Shown here in pieces: positions 49,280 through 58,523 of a DNA stretch of 64,000 nt. Source of the DNA: Streptomyces sp. H27-C3 (GTDB lineage: Bacteria; Actinomycetota; Actinomycetes; Streptomycetales; Streptomycetaceae); the NCBI RefSeq assembly GCF_030063415.1, contig NZ_JASITA010000031.1:23855-87854 (forward strand), given 5' to 3'. Numbering within the stretch: the first letter of the stretch is position 1; each line of letters opens with the position of its first letter. Below the pieces are notes generated by a model that ran no database searches, was not told where the DNA came from, and worked only from the letters and a program-made list of their open reading frames with translations. A program made the position numbers and the translations under genes.

Positions 49280-50560
49280 GTGACCGCGCCCGTGCCCGGA
49301 TCCGTCGACTCCGACATCGCTTCCGATGCCGCTGTCGACACTGATGCCGCTGTCGAGGCCGACGTCGATATTGACGCCGCTGCCGATATCGATGTCGACG
49401 TCGTCTGTCTTGGCGAGTCCATGGTCACGTTCCTGCCGTCGAGACCGGGGCGCCTCGCCGACGTGCCGTCGTTCGTACGGGGCATCGGCGGAGCCGAGTC
49501 CAACGTCGCCTGCGGTCTCGCCGCCTCCGGCCATTCGTCGAAGTGGCTCGGCCGGGTCGGCGCGGACGGCTTCGGCGACCACCTCGTGGCCGCGATCGCG
49601 GCGTACGGCGTGGACACGACGGGGGTCCAGCGCGACCCCCTCCGCCCGACGGGCATCTACTTCCGCACCGCCGGGGAACGGCCGACAGGAGTGGCTCCGG
49701 CGCAGCCGGGATCCCCGGCGGGCCCGGCTTCGGCGACCCCCGATCCCGTCGAAGAGCCGCTCGTCGAAGGAGCCCCCGTCGAAGAGCCGCTCGCCGAGGG
49801 ACCGCCCGTCGAAGAGCCCGTCTCCGAGGTCGTCTACTACCGGGCCGGGTCCGCCGCCTCCGCGATGGCGCCCGGGAGCATGCCGTACCGGTACCTGTGG
49901 TCCGGGCGGATCCTGCACCTGTCGGGCATCACCGCCGCCCTCTCGCCCGACTGCCTCGCCCTCATGCGCGAGCTCACCGCCCGCGCCCCTGGCCGGCCCC
50001 TCGTCTCCTTCGACGTCAACTACCGCGCCAACCTCTGGCACGACGCGGCCGGCCCCCACCCCCGCGTCCTGCTCGACCTCGCCCGGGGCGCCGACCTCGT
50101 CTTCGTCGGCGAGGACGAGGCCGAGGCCGCCTGGGGCCTGACCGGCGCGGCAGCCATCCGCGCCGCCCTGCCCGAGCCCGAGGTGCTGGTGATCAAGCAG
50201 GGGAGCCTCGGCGCCACCGTGTACGCCCGCACGGACGCGGCCGGCGGCGGCGAAAGCGTCACCTTCGTGCCCGCCCTCACCGTCGACGTCGTCGCATCCG
50301 TCGGCGCGGGCGACGCCTTCGCCGCCGGGTTCCTCTCCGCCACCCTCCGCGGGCTGCCCGACCGCGCCCGCATCCGGCACGGCCACCTCATGGCCGCCGC
50401 CGCCCTCACCGTCCCCGGCGACCTCGCCACCCCGCCCGCCCGCGCCCACGCCGACCGCCTTGCCGCCCTGGATGCCCGCGCCTGGGGCACACTGCGACTC
50501 GGCCCCGGCTGGATCCTGGACGGGGTAGGGGAGGACCAGGTGGAGGTACGTACCGCATGA
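49280..50560 (+). CDS. PfkB-family sugar kinase (2-keto-3-deoxygluconate kinase-like)
   Basis: A 426-residue kinase from GTG 49280. PfkB signature parts are present: VVCLGESMVTFLP, GIGGAESNVACGLAASG, and the catalytic GAGD in ASVGAGDAFAAGFLSA, with Asp as base. It is about 100 residues longer than usual because of two low-complexity insertions: residues 10-40 are Asp/Ala/Val-rich and 133-182 include three PVEEPL-type repeats. 2-keto-3-deoxygluconate (KDG) kinases fit the fold and the neighbourhood. The stop overlaps the IclR start (ATGA). It is divergent from the deaminase. Confidence 0.87.
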   Translation: MTAPVPGSVDSDIASDAAVDTDAAVEADVDIDAAADIDVDVVCLGESMVTFLPSRPGRLADVPSFVRGIGGAESNVACGLAASGHSSKWLGRVGADGFGDHLVAAIAAYGVDTTGVQRDPLRPTGIYFRTAGERPTGVAPAQPGSPAGPASATPDPVEEPLVEGAPVEEPLAEGPPVEEPVSEVVYYRAGSAASAMAPGSMPYRYLWSGRILHLSGITAALSPDCLALMRELTARAPGRPLVSFDVNYRANLWHDAAGPHPRVLLDLARGADLVFVGEDEAEAAWGLTGAAAIRAALPEPEVLVIKQGSLGATVYARTDAAGGGESVTFVPALTVDVVASVGAGDAFAAGFLSATLRGLPDRARIRHGHLMAAAALTVPGDLATPPARAHADRLAALDARAWGTLRLGPGWILDGVGEDQVEVRTA

Positions 50561-51360
50561 GCCAGACAGTCGACCGAGCGCTGAGCATCCTGCCGCTGCT
50601 CGCGGAGGGGCCCGCCGACCTCGGCAAGGTCGCCGACCGCCTCGGCGTGCACAAGTCCACCGCGCTCAGACTCCTCCGTACGCTCCACGAGCACGGACTC
50701 GTCTACCGCCAGCAGGACCAGCGCTACCGCCTCGGCGCCCGCCTCTTCGCGCTCGCGCAGCAGGCCGTGGAAAATCTCGACGTACGTGAGATCGCGCACC
50801 CGCACCTCACCGCCCTCAACGGCGACTGCGGGCACACCGTCCACCTCGCGGTGTACGAGGAGAACGAGGTCCTCTACATCGACAAGGTCGAGAGCCGCTA
50901 CCCGGTCCGGATGTACTCGCGGATCGGCAAGCCCGTCGCGATCACCGTGGCCGCGGTCGCCAAGCTGCTGCTCGCCGACCTCACCGAGCCCGAGCGGCGC
51001 GCCATCGCCGACAAGCTCGACTACCCCATGTACACGTCCCGTTCGACGCCGAACGCCGGAGCCTTCCTCAAGGAACTGGCGAACGTGCGCGAACAGGGCT
51101 GGGCCACCGACCTCGGCGGCCACGAGGAGTCCATCAACTGCATCGGCGCCCCCATTCGCGGTGCGGACGGCCGGGTCGTCGCCGCCATGTCGGTGTCCGC
51201 ACCGAATGTCGTCGTCACCGCCGAGGAACTCCTCACCCTTCTCCCGCTGGTACGTCGCACAGCCGATGCCATCAGCCGGGAGTACTCAGGAACTGCCAAC
51301 ACCCCCGCAACTGCCAACACCCCTGCGAAAACAGGCCCCACCAAGGAAGCAAGCGCATGA
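50557..51360 (+). CDS. IclR-family regulator
   Basis: A 267-residue regulator; ATG overlaps the kinase stop and follows GGTGGAGGT. N-terminal winged helix: VDRALSILPLLAEGPADLGKVADRLGVHKSTALRLLRTLHEHGLV. The C-terminal effector domain has the usual YIDKVES, GKPVAITVAAVAKLLLADL, and SINCIGAPIRGADGRVVAAMSVSAP. KdgR, which senses KDG, belongs to this family, which fits the kinase and permease genes. The last 25 residues carry a NTPATANTPA repeat. The stop overlaps the RidA gene start. Confidence 0.93.
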   Translation: MSQTVDRALSILPLLAEGPADLGKVADRLGVHKSTALRLLRTLHEHGLVYRQQDQRYRLGARLFALAQQAVENLDVREIAHPHLTALNGDCGHTVHLAVYEENEVLYIDKVESRYPVRMYSRIGKPVAITVAAVAKLLLADLTEPERRAIADKLDYPMYTSRSTPNAGAFLKELANVREQGWATDLGGHEESINCIGAPIRGADGRVVAAMSVSAPNVVVTAEELLTLLPLVRRTADAISREYSGTANTPATANTPAKTGPTKEASA

Positions 51361-51767
51361 GCGAGAAGACCGCGATCACGCCGTCCACCCACACCGCCCC
51401 GCCCGCCAAGTTCTCCCACGGCGTACGCAAGGGCAACATCCTCCAGGTCGCCGGCCAGGTCGGCTTCCTGCCCGCGGTCGAGGGGCAGGCCCCCACCCCC
51501 GCGGGCCCGACCCTGCGCGAGCAGACCCTCCAGACCTTCGCCAACGTCAAGGCGATCCTCGAAGAGGGCGGCGCGAGCTGGGACGACGTGATGATGATGC
51601 GCGTCTACCTCACGGACGTCGACCACTTCGCCGAGATGAACGCGATCTACAACGCGTACTTCGAGGAGCAGGGCCTCAAGGCGCCCGCCTCGGCCCGTAC
51701 GACCGTCTACGTGGGCCTCCCCAAGGGGCTGCTCATCGAGATCGACGCCCTGGCCGTGCTCGGCTGA
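51357..51767 (+). CDS. ridA: RidA-family enamine/imine deaminase
   Basis: A 136-residue protein whose ATG overlaps the IclR stop. Family motifs: GVRKGNILQVAGQVGF, QTLQTFANVKAILEEGGASWDDVMMMRVYLTD, and SARTTVYVGLPKGLLIEIDALAVL, where the Arg of ART binds the substrate carboxylate and the Glu near the end activates water. RidA proteins hydrolyse reactive enamine/imine intermediates released by PLP dehydratases. Placement with the fold-III deaminase is therefore meaningful. Confidence 0.94.
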   Translation: MSEKTAITPSTHTAPPAKFSHGVRKGNILQVAGQVGFLPAVEGQAPTPAGPTLREQTLQTFANVKAILEEGGASWDDVMMMRVYLTDVDHFAEMNAIYNAYFEEQGLKAPASARTTVYVGLPKGLLIEIDALAVLG

Positions 51768-51790
51768 TCTTGCACCACCTCCCCACAACT

Positions 51791-51827
51791 CACGGCACGG
51801 CGCTTTCCCCCGAAGCGCCGTGCCGTG
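51791..51827 (+). terminator. Hairpin between ridA and the GntP permease gene
   Basis: A perfect 15-bp stem (51791-51805 and 51813-51827) with loop TCCCCCG, 24 bases after the ridA stop and about 50 before the permease start. It may end part of the transcription and lower permease expression relative to the upstream genes. Confidence 0.85.
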
Positions 51828-51875
51828 GTCCCCCCTGCCTCAAAACCCTCGCTGAACCGAACAACGGAGTCCCCC

Positions 51876-53351
51876 GTGCTTCTCGCAGCCGCTCCACCCG
51901 TACCACCGCCGACCCCGCACACCGGCGGCCTGCTCGCCCTGATCCCCGGCACGGCCGGTCTGCTGACCGTCGCCGCCCTCGGCATCGCGCTCCTGCTCGT
52001 CCTGATCATCAAGGTCAGGATCCAGCCCTTCGTGGCGCTGCTCGGGGTCTCCATCGTGGTGGGCCTGTCCGCGGGCCTGTCGGTCACCGAACTCTTCGGT
52101 ACGGTCCAGAAGTCCGCCGCCGTCTCGATGATCGAGTCCGGCATGGGCGGCATCCTCGGCCATGTGGCGATCATCATCGGCCTCGGCACGATGCTCGGCG
52201 CGATACTCGAAGTGTCCGGCGGCGCCGAGGTGCTGAGCACCCGCCTGCTGAACCTCTTCGGTGAGAAGCGCGCCCCGCTCGCCATGGGCGTCACCGGTGT
52301 CGTCTTCGGTATCCCCGTCTTCTTCGACGTCGGCATCTTCGTCCTCGCGCCGATCGTGTACGCCGCCGCCAAGCGCTCCGGAAAATCGATCCTGCTGTAC
52401 GCGATGCCACTCCTCGCCGGCCTGTCGATGACCCACGCCTTCCTGCCGCCGCACCCCGGCCCGGTCGCCGCCGCCGGCCTGTTCAAGGTCGACCTCGGCT
52501 GGGTCATCCTGATGGGCGTCATCGTCGGTGTCCCCGCGGTCCTCGCCGCCTGGGCGTACGCCGCGTGGATCGGCAAGCGCATCTTCGTCGACGTACCGCA
52601 CGACATGGTGGAGGCCGCCGAGGAGGCCAAGGCCGCCGTCGCCGCCGAGCAGCACGCCGCCGGAGTGGCCCCGCGCGAGACGCCCGTCGCGCTCGCCACG
52701 GTCCTGTCGATCATCGGCACGCCGCTGGTCCTGATCCTGCTGGCGACGTTCTCCTCCATCGCGCTCGACCCCTCGACGCTCCGCTCGGTCATCGAGTTCT
52801 TCGGCCACCCCTTCGTGGCGCTGACCATCGCGCTGTTCCTCGCGTACTACCTGCTCGGCATCCGGCGCGGCTGGTCCCGCAAGTCCCTGGAGACGGTCTC
52901 CACCGCGTCCCTCAAGCCGGTCGGCAACATCCTGCTGGTCGTCGGCGCGGGCGGTGTCTTCGGCGCGGTCCTCAAGGGCAGCGGCATCGCGGACGCCCTC
53001 GCCGACACCTTCAACGACGTGGGTCTGCCCATCATCGTGCTGGCCTGGCTGATCTCGGTGGTGCTGCGTGTCGCGCAGGGCTCGGCGACGGTCGCGATCG
53101 TCACCACCGCGGGCATCGTGGTCCCGCTGGTCGAGGGCCAGGACCTCTCGCAGGCGCACCTCGCGCTGATCATCATGGCGATCTCGGCGGGCTCGATCTT
53201 CGCCTCGCACGTCAACGACGGCGGCTTCTGGATGGTCGCGAAGTACTTCGGCATCTCGGAGCGCGACACCCTGAAGTCCTGGACGGTCCTGGAGACGGTC
53301 CTGTCCGTGGCGGGCTTCGTGGTCGCCGCGCTGCTGAGCCTGGTCATCTAG
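51876..53351 (+). CDS. GntP-family gluconate/sugar-acid permease
   Basis: A 491-residue secondary transporter from GTG 51876 with GGAG seven bases upstream. At least twelve hydrophobic helices. GntP family segments visible: GGILGHVAIIIGLGTMLGAILEVSGGAEVLS, GIPVFFDVGIFVLAPI, LLAGLSMTHAFLPPHPGPVAAA, and VLRVAQGSATVAIVTTAGIV. GntP permeases import gluconate and related hexonates by proton symport, which fits a sugar-acid catabolic operon. It is separated from ridA by a hairpin but in the same direction. An imperfect hairpin follows at about 53375-53402. Confidence 0.95.
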   Translation: MLLAAAPPVPPPTPHTGGLLALIPGTAGLLTVAALGIALLLVLIIKVRIQPFVALLGVSIVVGLSAGLSVTELFGTVQKSAAVSMIESGMGGILGHVAIIIGLGTMLGAILEVSGGAEVLSTRLLNLFGEKRAPLAMGVTGVVFGIPVFFDVGIFVLAPIVYAAAKRSGKSILLYAMPLLAGLSMTHAFLPPHPGPVAAAGLFKVDLGWVILMGVIVGVPAVLAAWAYAAWIGKRIFVDVPHDMVEAAEEAKAAVAAEQHAAGVAPRETPVALATVLSIIGTPLVLILLATFSSIALDPSTLRSVIEFFGHPFVALTIALFLAYYLLGIRRGWSRKSLETVSTASLKPVGNILLVVGAGGVFGAVLKGSGIADALADTFNDVGLPIIVLAWLISVVLRVAQGSATVAIVTTAGIVVPLVEGQDLSQAHLALIIMAISAGSIFASHVNDGGFWMVAKYFGISERDTLKSWTVLETVLSVAGFVVAALLSLVI

Positions 53352-53454
53352 CCCTACGATCCAGTGTGTGCGAGCTCCCCCCGGACCCGTCCGTCCCGGG
53401 GGCGCTCCATACTGATGCGCGCACATGGGTGGGGCAGGAGCCGAGGGGGCCGAC

Positions 53455-53988
<534 letters not shown>

Positions 53989-54072
53989 CCCCCTTGCGCG
54001 ATCACCCCCACCCCGCTTTGGTGAATTGGATCACCTTCGGGGACGAGTGGGACGAGCGGGGAGGCGCCAGAG

Positions 54073-55380
54073 ATGGCAGGTACGACGGACAACAGCACAG
54101 GAGAGCTCACCGGCCGGCCACGCAAGTCCAGTTGGAAGTACATCGGCCCCGGCATCGTCGTCGCCGCGACCGGCGTGGGCGCCGGTGACCTGGTCGCGAC
54201 GCTGATAGCGGGCAGCAAGTTCGGCTACACCCTGATGTGGGCGGCGGTGATCGGCTGCGTCGTCAAGATCTCGCTCGCCGAGGCCGCGGGCCGCTGGCAC
54301 CTGGCCACCGGCCGCACCCTCTTCGAGGGCTGGCGCAGCCTCGGCCAGTGGACGACGGTCTACTTCGCCATCTACGTCACCATCTGGGGCTTCATCTACG
54401 GCGCCACCGCCATGTCGTCGTCGGCCCTGCCGATCGTCGCGCTCTTCCCGGACGGACCGAACCTCAAGGTCTGGGCGATCATCATGGGTCTGATCGGCCT
54501 GGTCTTCGTCTGGTTCAACCAGTACGCCGTCTTCGAGAAGGTCATGACGGTCCTGATCGGCATCATGTTCGTGGTCGTCGTGTACGTCGCGATCCGCGTC
54601 GGCCCGGACGTCGGAGCGTCCTTCGCGGGCCTGCTGCCGGTGCTCCCCGACGGCTCGCTGCTCTACACGCTGGGCCTGATCGGCGGCGTGGGCGGCACGA
54701 TCACCATGGCGGCGTACGGCTACTGGGTGAACGCGAAGGGCTGGACCAACTCCTCCTGGATGAAGGTGATGCGCCTCGACAACCGCGTCGCGTACATCAC
54801 GACCGGCATCTTCGTCGTGGCGATGCTGATCGTCGGCGCGGAGCTGCTCCACTCCTCACAACTCGCCCTGACCAAGGGCGACAGGGGCCTGATCGACCTC
54901 GGCAAGATCCTGGAGGACCGCTACGGCACGTTCACCGCGAAGCTCTTCCTGGTCGGCTTCTTCGCCACGTCCTTCTCGTCCCTCATCGGCGTGTGGCACG
55001 GCGTGAGCCTGATGTTCGCCGACTTCGTTGAGCGCTTCCAGGCCGACCGCAGGGGCGCACCGGTCGACGAGGGAACGGTCGAGGAGGTCGCGACGGGCGT
55101 CAAGGAGCGCTCGAAGCCCTTCCGCGCGTACCTGCTGTGGCTCACATTCCCGCCGATGACCCTGCTGTGGCTGGACCAGCCGTTCGGCCTGGTCGTGGTG
55201 TACGGCGTACTGGGCGCGTTCTTCATGCCGTTCCTGGCCCTGACCCTGGTCTGGCTCCTCAACTCGTCCCGCACCCCCGCGGAATGGCGCAACGGCTGGC
55301 TCAGCAACGGCATGCTGGTGACGGCGGGCCTGCTGTTCATCGTGCTGTGCTTCCAGCAGGTGCGGGAGCTGCCCTGGTAG
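54073..55380 (+). CDS. Nramp-related membrane transporter
   Basis: A 435-residue protein with about eleven helices and an Nramp-like start, GPGIVVAATGVGAGDLVATLIAGSKFGYTL. The canonical helix 1 metal site (DPGN) is replaced by GVGAGD, and the helix 6 Met-Pro-His is absent; that region reads GGTITMAAYGYWVNAKGWTN. It therefore belongs to a divergent branch whose substrate may not be Mn or Fe. It is alone, with an imperfect hairpin at 55441-55488 downstream. Functional assignment beyond transporter is uncertain. Confidence 0.85.
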   Translation: MAGTTDNSTGELTGRPRKSSWKYIGPGIVVAATGVGAGDLVATLIAGSKFGYTLMWAAVIGCVVKISLAEAAGRWHLATGRTLFEGWRSLGQWTTVYFAIYVTIWGFIYGATAMSSSALPIVALFPDGPNLKVWAIIMGLIGLVFVWFNQYAVFEKVMTVLIGIMFVVVVYVAIRVGPDVGASFAGLLPVLPDGSLLYTLGLIGGVGGTITMAAYGYWVNAKGWTNSSWMKVMRLDNRVAYITTGIFVVAMLIVGAELLHSSQLALTKGDRGLIDLGKILEDRYGTFTAKLFLVGFFATSFSSLIGVWHGVSLMFADFVERFQADRRGAPVDEGTVEEVATGVKERSKPFRAYLLWLTFPPMTLLWLDQPFGLVVVYGVLGAFFMPFLALTLVWLLNSSRTPAEWRNGWLSNGMLVTAGLLFIVLCFQQVRELPW

Positions 55381-55440
55381 CCCCGGCCGCGTTCATCCGG
55401 CCGGCCTCGCTGCCGGCTCGCACCGGACGGTCTTGCTGTC

Positions 55441-55488
55441 GGCCCCTGCCCGACGCCCCACCGAAGAGCCACGGCGGCGGGCAGGGCC
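55441..55488 (+). terminator. Imperfect hairpin after Nramp-related gene
   Basis: GGCCCCTGCCCG (55441-55452) pairs with CGGGCAGGGCC (55478-55488) with one bulged C and a loop of about 25 bases. It lies 60 bases after the transporter stop and 50 before the end of the convergent lipoprotein gene. Confidence 0.5.
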
Positions 55489-55538
55489 GGCCTCGGGGGA
55501 ACGCCCTTAACTACGGATTAGGGAGTGCCCAGGTCGAG

Positions 55539-56225
55539 CTACTTGACCGACGAGGGGGGCTCTGTCGGTACGTCGGGCTTGTTCTGGCAGTCGAGCGTGC
55601 GGGTCATCACCTGGACGGAGTGCAAGAGGTGGCGGAAATGGACTCCGGCGTCCCGATCGCCGGTCAAGCTGTCGGTCATGATTGCTGCGACAGGAAGCTG
55701 CTCCTCCTGTTCCGAACGAGCGCCGGGAATAGCACACTTGAAGTAGACCGTGTAGGCAGTCGGACTGCCGCGTTCTTGCCGGGCGGCGAATTTCACGTCG
55801 GAATTGCCGGGGGCAGGGGCTTTGCCCTCGTTGCCCGGAATCTCGGAGAACGGGTATTGCGAAGCATCGTAGCGAAGGTTGAACTTCCCGTCTGATGCTG
55901 TGCCTTTCTTGCTGGCCACGCATATTTGGGCATCGGCGAACCTTAGGGGGGCGTAAGGGTCTGCGCTGTCCTTCGGTTCCCAACTACGCATCTGCTTGTT
56001 GAACAGATCCCGCGCCTGCTCCTTATTGTTGGTCTTGTGCATGACAAGCTGATCGTTGCCGACTCGGGTCTTCAGCCAGTCCGTACCGACGCTGCCCAGC
56101 ACTTCTTTACAGTTGGATTCCTTGGTGCTGGCGGCATTCTGATCGGGTTGACCTTCGTCTGAACTGCACGCGTTGATTGCCAGTAGTGCTGTCAGGGCAG
56201 TTGCGGTGGCGGCATACTTCTTCAT
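55539..56225 (-). CDS. Lipoprotein coupled to putative type VII effector
   Basis: A 228-residue protein from ATG 56225 (MKKYAATATALTALLAINAC); a TTG nine bases upstream is also in frame and overlaps the stop of the effector gene. Lipobox INAC places the lipidated Cys near residue 19, with an unusual Asn at position -2. The mature part is soluble, with four Cys (SNCKEVL, QICVASK, FKCAIPG, LDCQNK) that could form two disulfides. Family unknown to me. Position directly after a putative secreted toxin suggests an immunity lipoprotein, an inference only. Confidence 0.75.
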   Translation of the reverse strand: MKKYAATATALTALLAINACSSDEGQPDQNAASTKESNCKEVLGSVGTDWLKTRVGNDQLVMHKTNNKEQARDLFNKQMRSWEPKDSADPYAPLRFADAQICVASKKGTASDGKFNLRYDASQYPFSEIPGNEGKAPAPGNSDVKFAARQERGSPTAYTVYFKCAIPGARSEQEEQLPVAAIMTDSLTGDRDAGVHFRHLLHSVQVMTRTLDCQNKPDVPTEPPSSVK

Positions 56226-56230
56226 CGGCC

Positions 56231-58510
56231 TCAATCCTTGGTATTGCCGGTGTCGGAATGGGCTACGCCAGCGTTGTATGCGCTCTCGGATCTTTCTGCC
56301 ATCCGTCGCACCTCTTCAGGTGCCATACCGCTTTCTTCTGCATAATTCAAGAGGGGAATCATTGCGTTGTGTTGGCCTTCCAATTTGGCCGCGTAGATTC
56401 CTTCGGATGCCTCGTTGGAGTTGTCGAACTCGTTCTCCTTGAGCCAATCAATCATTTGTGTCGCGTATTGGGTTTCCGCAGCCCCTCCAGCAGCTTCGAA
56501 AGCGAGAGGGACCGCGATGGCTGCTGCCGCACCAGCGGGAACAATTACTGCTGCACCCACGCCTGCAACGGTACCGACCACGGCGCCGACGGCGTATTTA
56601 CGCCACTCTGCCTGCTTTTCAAGCTCCATGTTCCGGGCTTCTTTGTCGTCGCCGAATTCTTTACCGATGCCCTCGAATCGTGACTCGTCCAGGAGGCCAT
56701 GCATCTTGACGCTGTGCACACCGGCGTCGACTGCGGCCACCCCGTTCTCACCCTGGGCCGCCATCAGGCTGGCTCCGTACACCTGCTGAGCGGTGGAAAC
56801 GGTCTGGTATGAGTCCTCGTCGGAACCCAGGGCGCTCAGGAAATTCCTCGCTTCCATTTGGCCTAGGTCGCGGAGATGGTTTTCCTTGAAGTCGAAGAGC
56901 TGGTCGTTGCCGGACAGTTTCCCGGCATCACCGAAGTTGGCCATCGTGTAGTTGAGGCTGTCGATGTGGCCCGCTGCCATGTTCGTCAGGCTGTCGCGGA
57001 TCCCCGGCTGCCCGTCGATCACACCGGCGTTCTTGTAGTTGTCCACGACCTGCTGCATGAGCGCGGTCCGCTCGCCCCGTGCCTCGATCTGCTCCTCGGT
57101 CTTTGCCGGCGGGATGCTCGGATCCGGGTCGTCGTACGCGTACCCGAGAGTCGCGGACTCCAGCGCATGGCCCATGTTGGTGTAGCCGGTCGTCTTGCCG
57201 TCGTCGTCCACCGGCCACTTGCGAGCGTCCTCATTGTCCGCGTCGACCAGGTAGTCCCAATTGCTGAGAGTGTCGAGGTCGTCGTTTGCACCGCGGCCGG
57301 TCGAGCCGTTGAAGAAGTCCAGGGAGGCTTCCGGGTTGTGTCCCAGAGCTTCCATGAAGCCCGAGATCGGGTCGTTGTCCGGCTTCGCCGAGCCGGGCGG
57401 ATAGTTGAGCTGTGCGGGATTTCCGGGGTTGTCCCAGAGCCAGCCGGGCCCCGCCTTGCTGTTGGCCCGCTCGAACTCCACCATCTTGTCGCCGTACGAC
57501 GTGAGGAAGCCCGACTCGAACTTTCCCTTGCCCATCAGGCTGCTCATGACCTGGAAGCCGTACGGGGCGCTCATGATCCCGGGATGCTTGATCCGGTCGT
57601 CGCCCGCCGCGATGATCCCGTCCTTCCACTCCCGCATGGCGGGGGTGTCGACGTGGGTGGCGGTGGCGAGGGTCAAGCTCAGGTTGTCCTGGACCTTCGC
57701 GAGGATTTTCGCCCGCTCACCGGTCGGGGTGTCGCCGTGGCCGGGGTCGGCCAGACTCCGCCAGAACTGGAGTGTCCCCTCCGGTCCCAGCCTGGTGGCG
57801 AAACGCTCGGCGTAGGCGGGGTTGTCGCGCTGGTTCTTGGAGATCTCGTTGAACTGCCTGAGCTCTGCGTCCGTCAGCTGGTCGCCCTTGGACGCAAGCT
57901 TCACCTGCGCGTCGGCGTCAGCGATGCCCTGCTGCTTGTCGGCATCCGCAAGGCCCTGATAACTGGTTTTGCCGAAGTCGTACTTGTTGGCGGCATGCTT
58001 GCGCAGCGCACGCGCCGCTATGCGGTCGGTTTCGTCCGCAGCCTCCAGGATCCTGCCGATCTCCGCTGCGGCGTTGTCACAGTCCTCCTGGGTCGGCGTA
58101 TCAATCTTGGCCTTGCCGGCCACCGCACCGGGAGGAGCGGCGGAGGAGGCGCCACCGTTGTCGCTGATATAGACGTTTTTCTTCGTCCATCTGTCGACGG
58201 CGGCCCGTACGTCTTCCTGATGCTTCTTGAAGGCTGTGTGAGAGTCCCGCAACACTTTGTGGATGCTGTCGGCTTCAGTGACCACGTCGCTGAATTCGGC
58301 AGCGGTCTGAGCCACGAAGCTCTTCGTCACCGTGGCATTGACACCACGCCAGTCCGCAGCCTCGGCCTTGGCTTTGAGATCTGCCGCGCTGGTCTCCCCG
58401 CCGCTGCCGGTGGCGAGCTTTCGAAGTTTGACGGTCATCTGTTGCCAGTCGGTGACCGCAGAATTCAGGCCTCCCAGCCGCAAGTTTGTCAGTTGCGGAA
58501 CGTTCAGCAT
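56231..58510 (-). CDS. Putative type VII-secreted effector with glycine-rich hydrophobic segment
   Basis: A 759-residue protein from ATG 58510, with GGGGA eight bases upstream. The N-terminal 110 residues are an ESX/WXG100-like helical hairpin (LNSAVTDWQQMTVKLRKL, AADWRGVNATVTKSFVAQ, AEFSDVVTEADSIHKVLRD). The middle is helical and Asp/Gly-rich and resembles large Streptomyces WXG-associated proteins. Near the C-terminus, residues 640-672 form a hydrophobic Gly/Ala/Val segment (AVGAVVGTVAGVGAAVIVPA and onward) with GxxxG-like spacing, able to insert in membranes. The last 85 residues are soluble. The stop overlaps the lipoprotein start region. Codon use at the 3-prime end is visibly less GC-rich than neighbours. 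Confidence 0.78.
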   Translation of the reverse strand: MLNVPQLTNLRLGGLNSAVTDWQQMTVKLRKLATGSGGETSAADLKAKAEAADWRGVNATVTKSFVAQTAAEFSDVVTEADSIHKVLRDSHTAFKKHQEDVRAAVDRWTKKNVYISDNGGASSAAPPGAVAGKAKIDTPTQEDCDNAAAEIGRILEAADETDRIAARALRKHAANKYDFGKTSYQGLADADKQQGIADADAQVKLASKGDQLTDAELRQFNEISKNQRDNPAYAERFATRLGPEGTLQFWRSLADPGHGDTPTGERAKILAKVQDNLSLTLATATHVDTPAMREWKDGIIAAGDDRIKHPGIMSAPYGFQVMSSLMGKGKFESGFLTSYGDKMVEFERANSKAGPGWLWDNPGNPAQLNYPPGSAKPDNDPISGFMEALGHNPEASLDFFNGSTGRGANDDLDTLSNWDYLVDADNEDARKWPVDDDGKTTGYTNMGHALESATLGYAYDDPDPSIPPAKTEEQIEARGERTALMQQVVDNYKNAGVIDGQPGIRDSLTNMAAGHIDSLNYTMANFGDAGKLSGNDQLFDFKENHLRDLGQMEARNFLSALGSDEDSYQTVSTAQQVYGASLMAAQGENGVAAVDAGVHSVKMHGLLDESRFEGIGKEFGDDKEARNMELEKQAEWRKYAVGAVVGTVAGVGAAVIVPAGAAAAIAVPLAFEAAGGAAETQYATQMIDWLKENEFDNSNEASEGIYAAKLEGQHNAMIPLLNYAEESGMAPEEVRRMAERSESAYNAGVAHSDTGNTKD

Positions 58511-58523
58511 GTATGGGTCCCCG

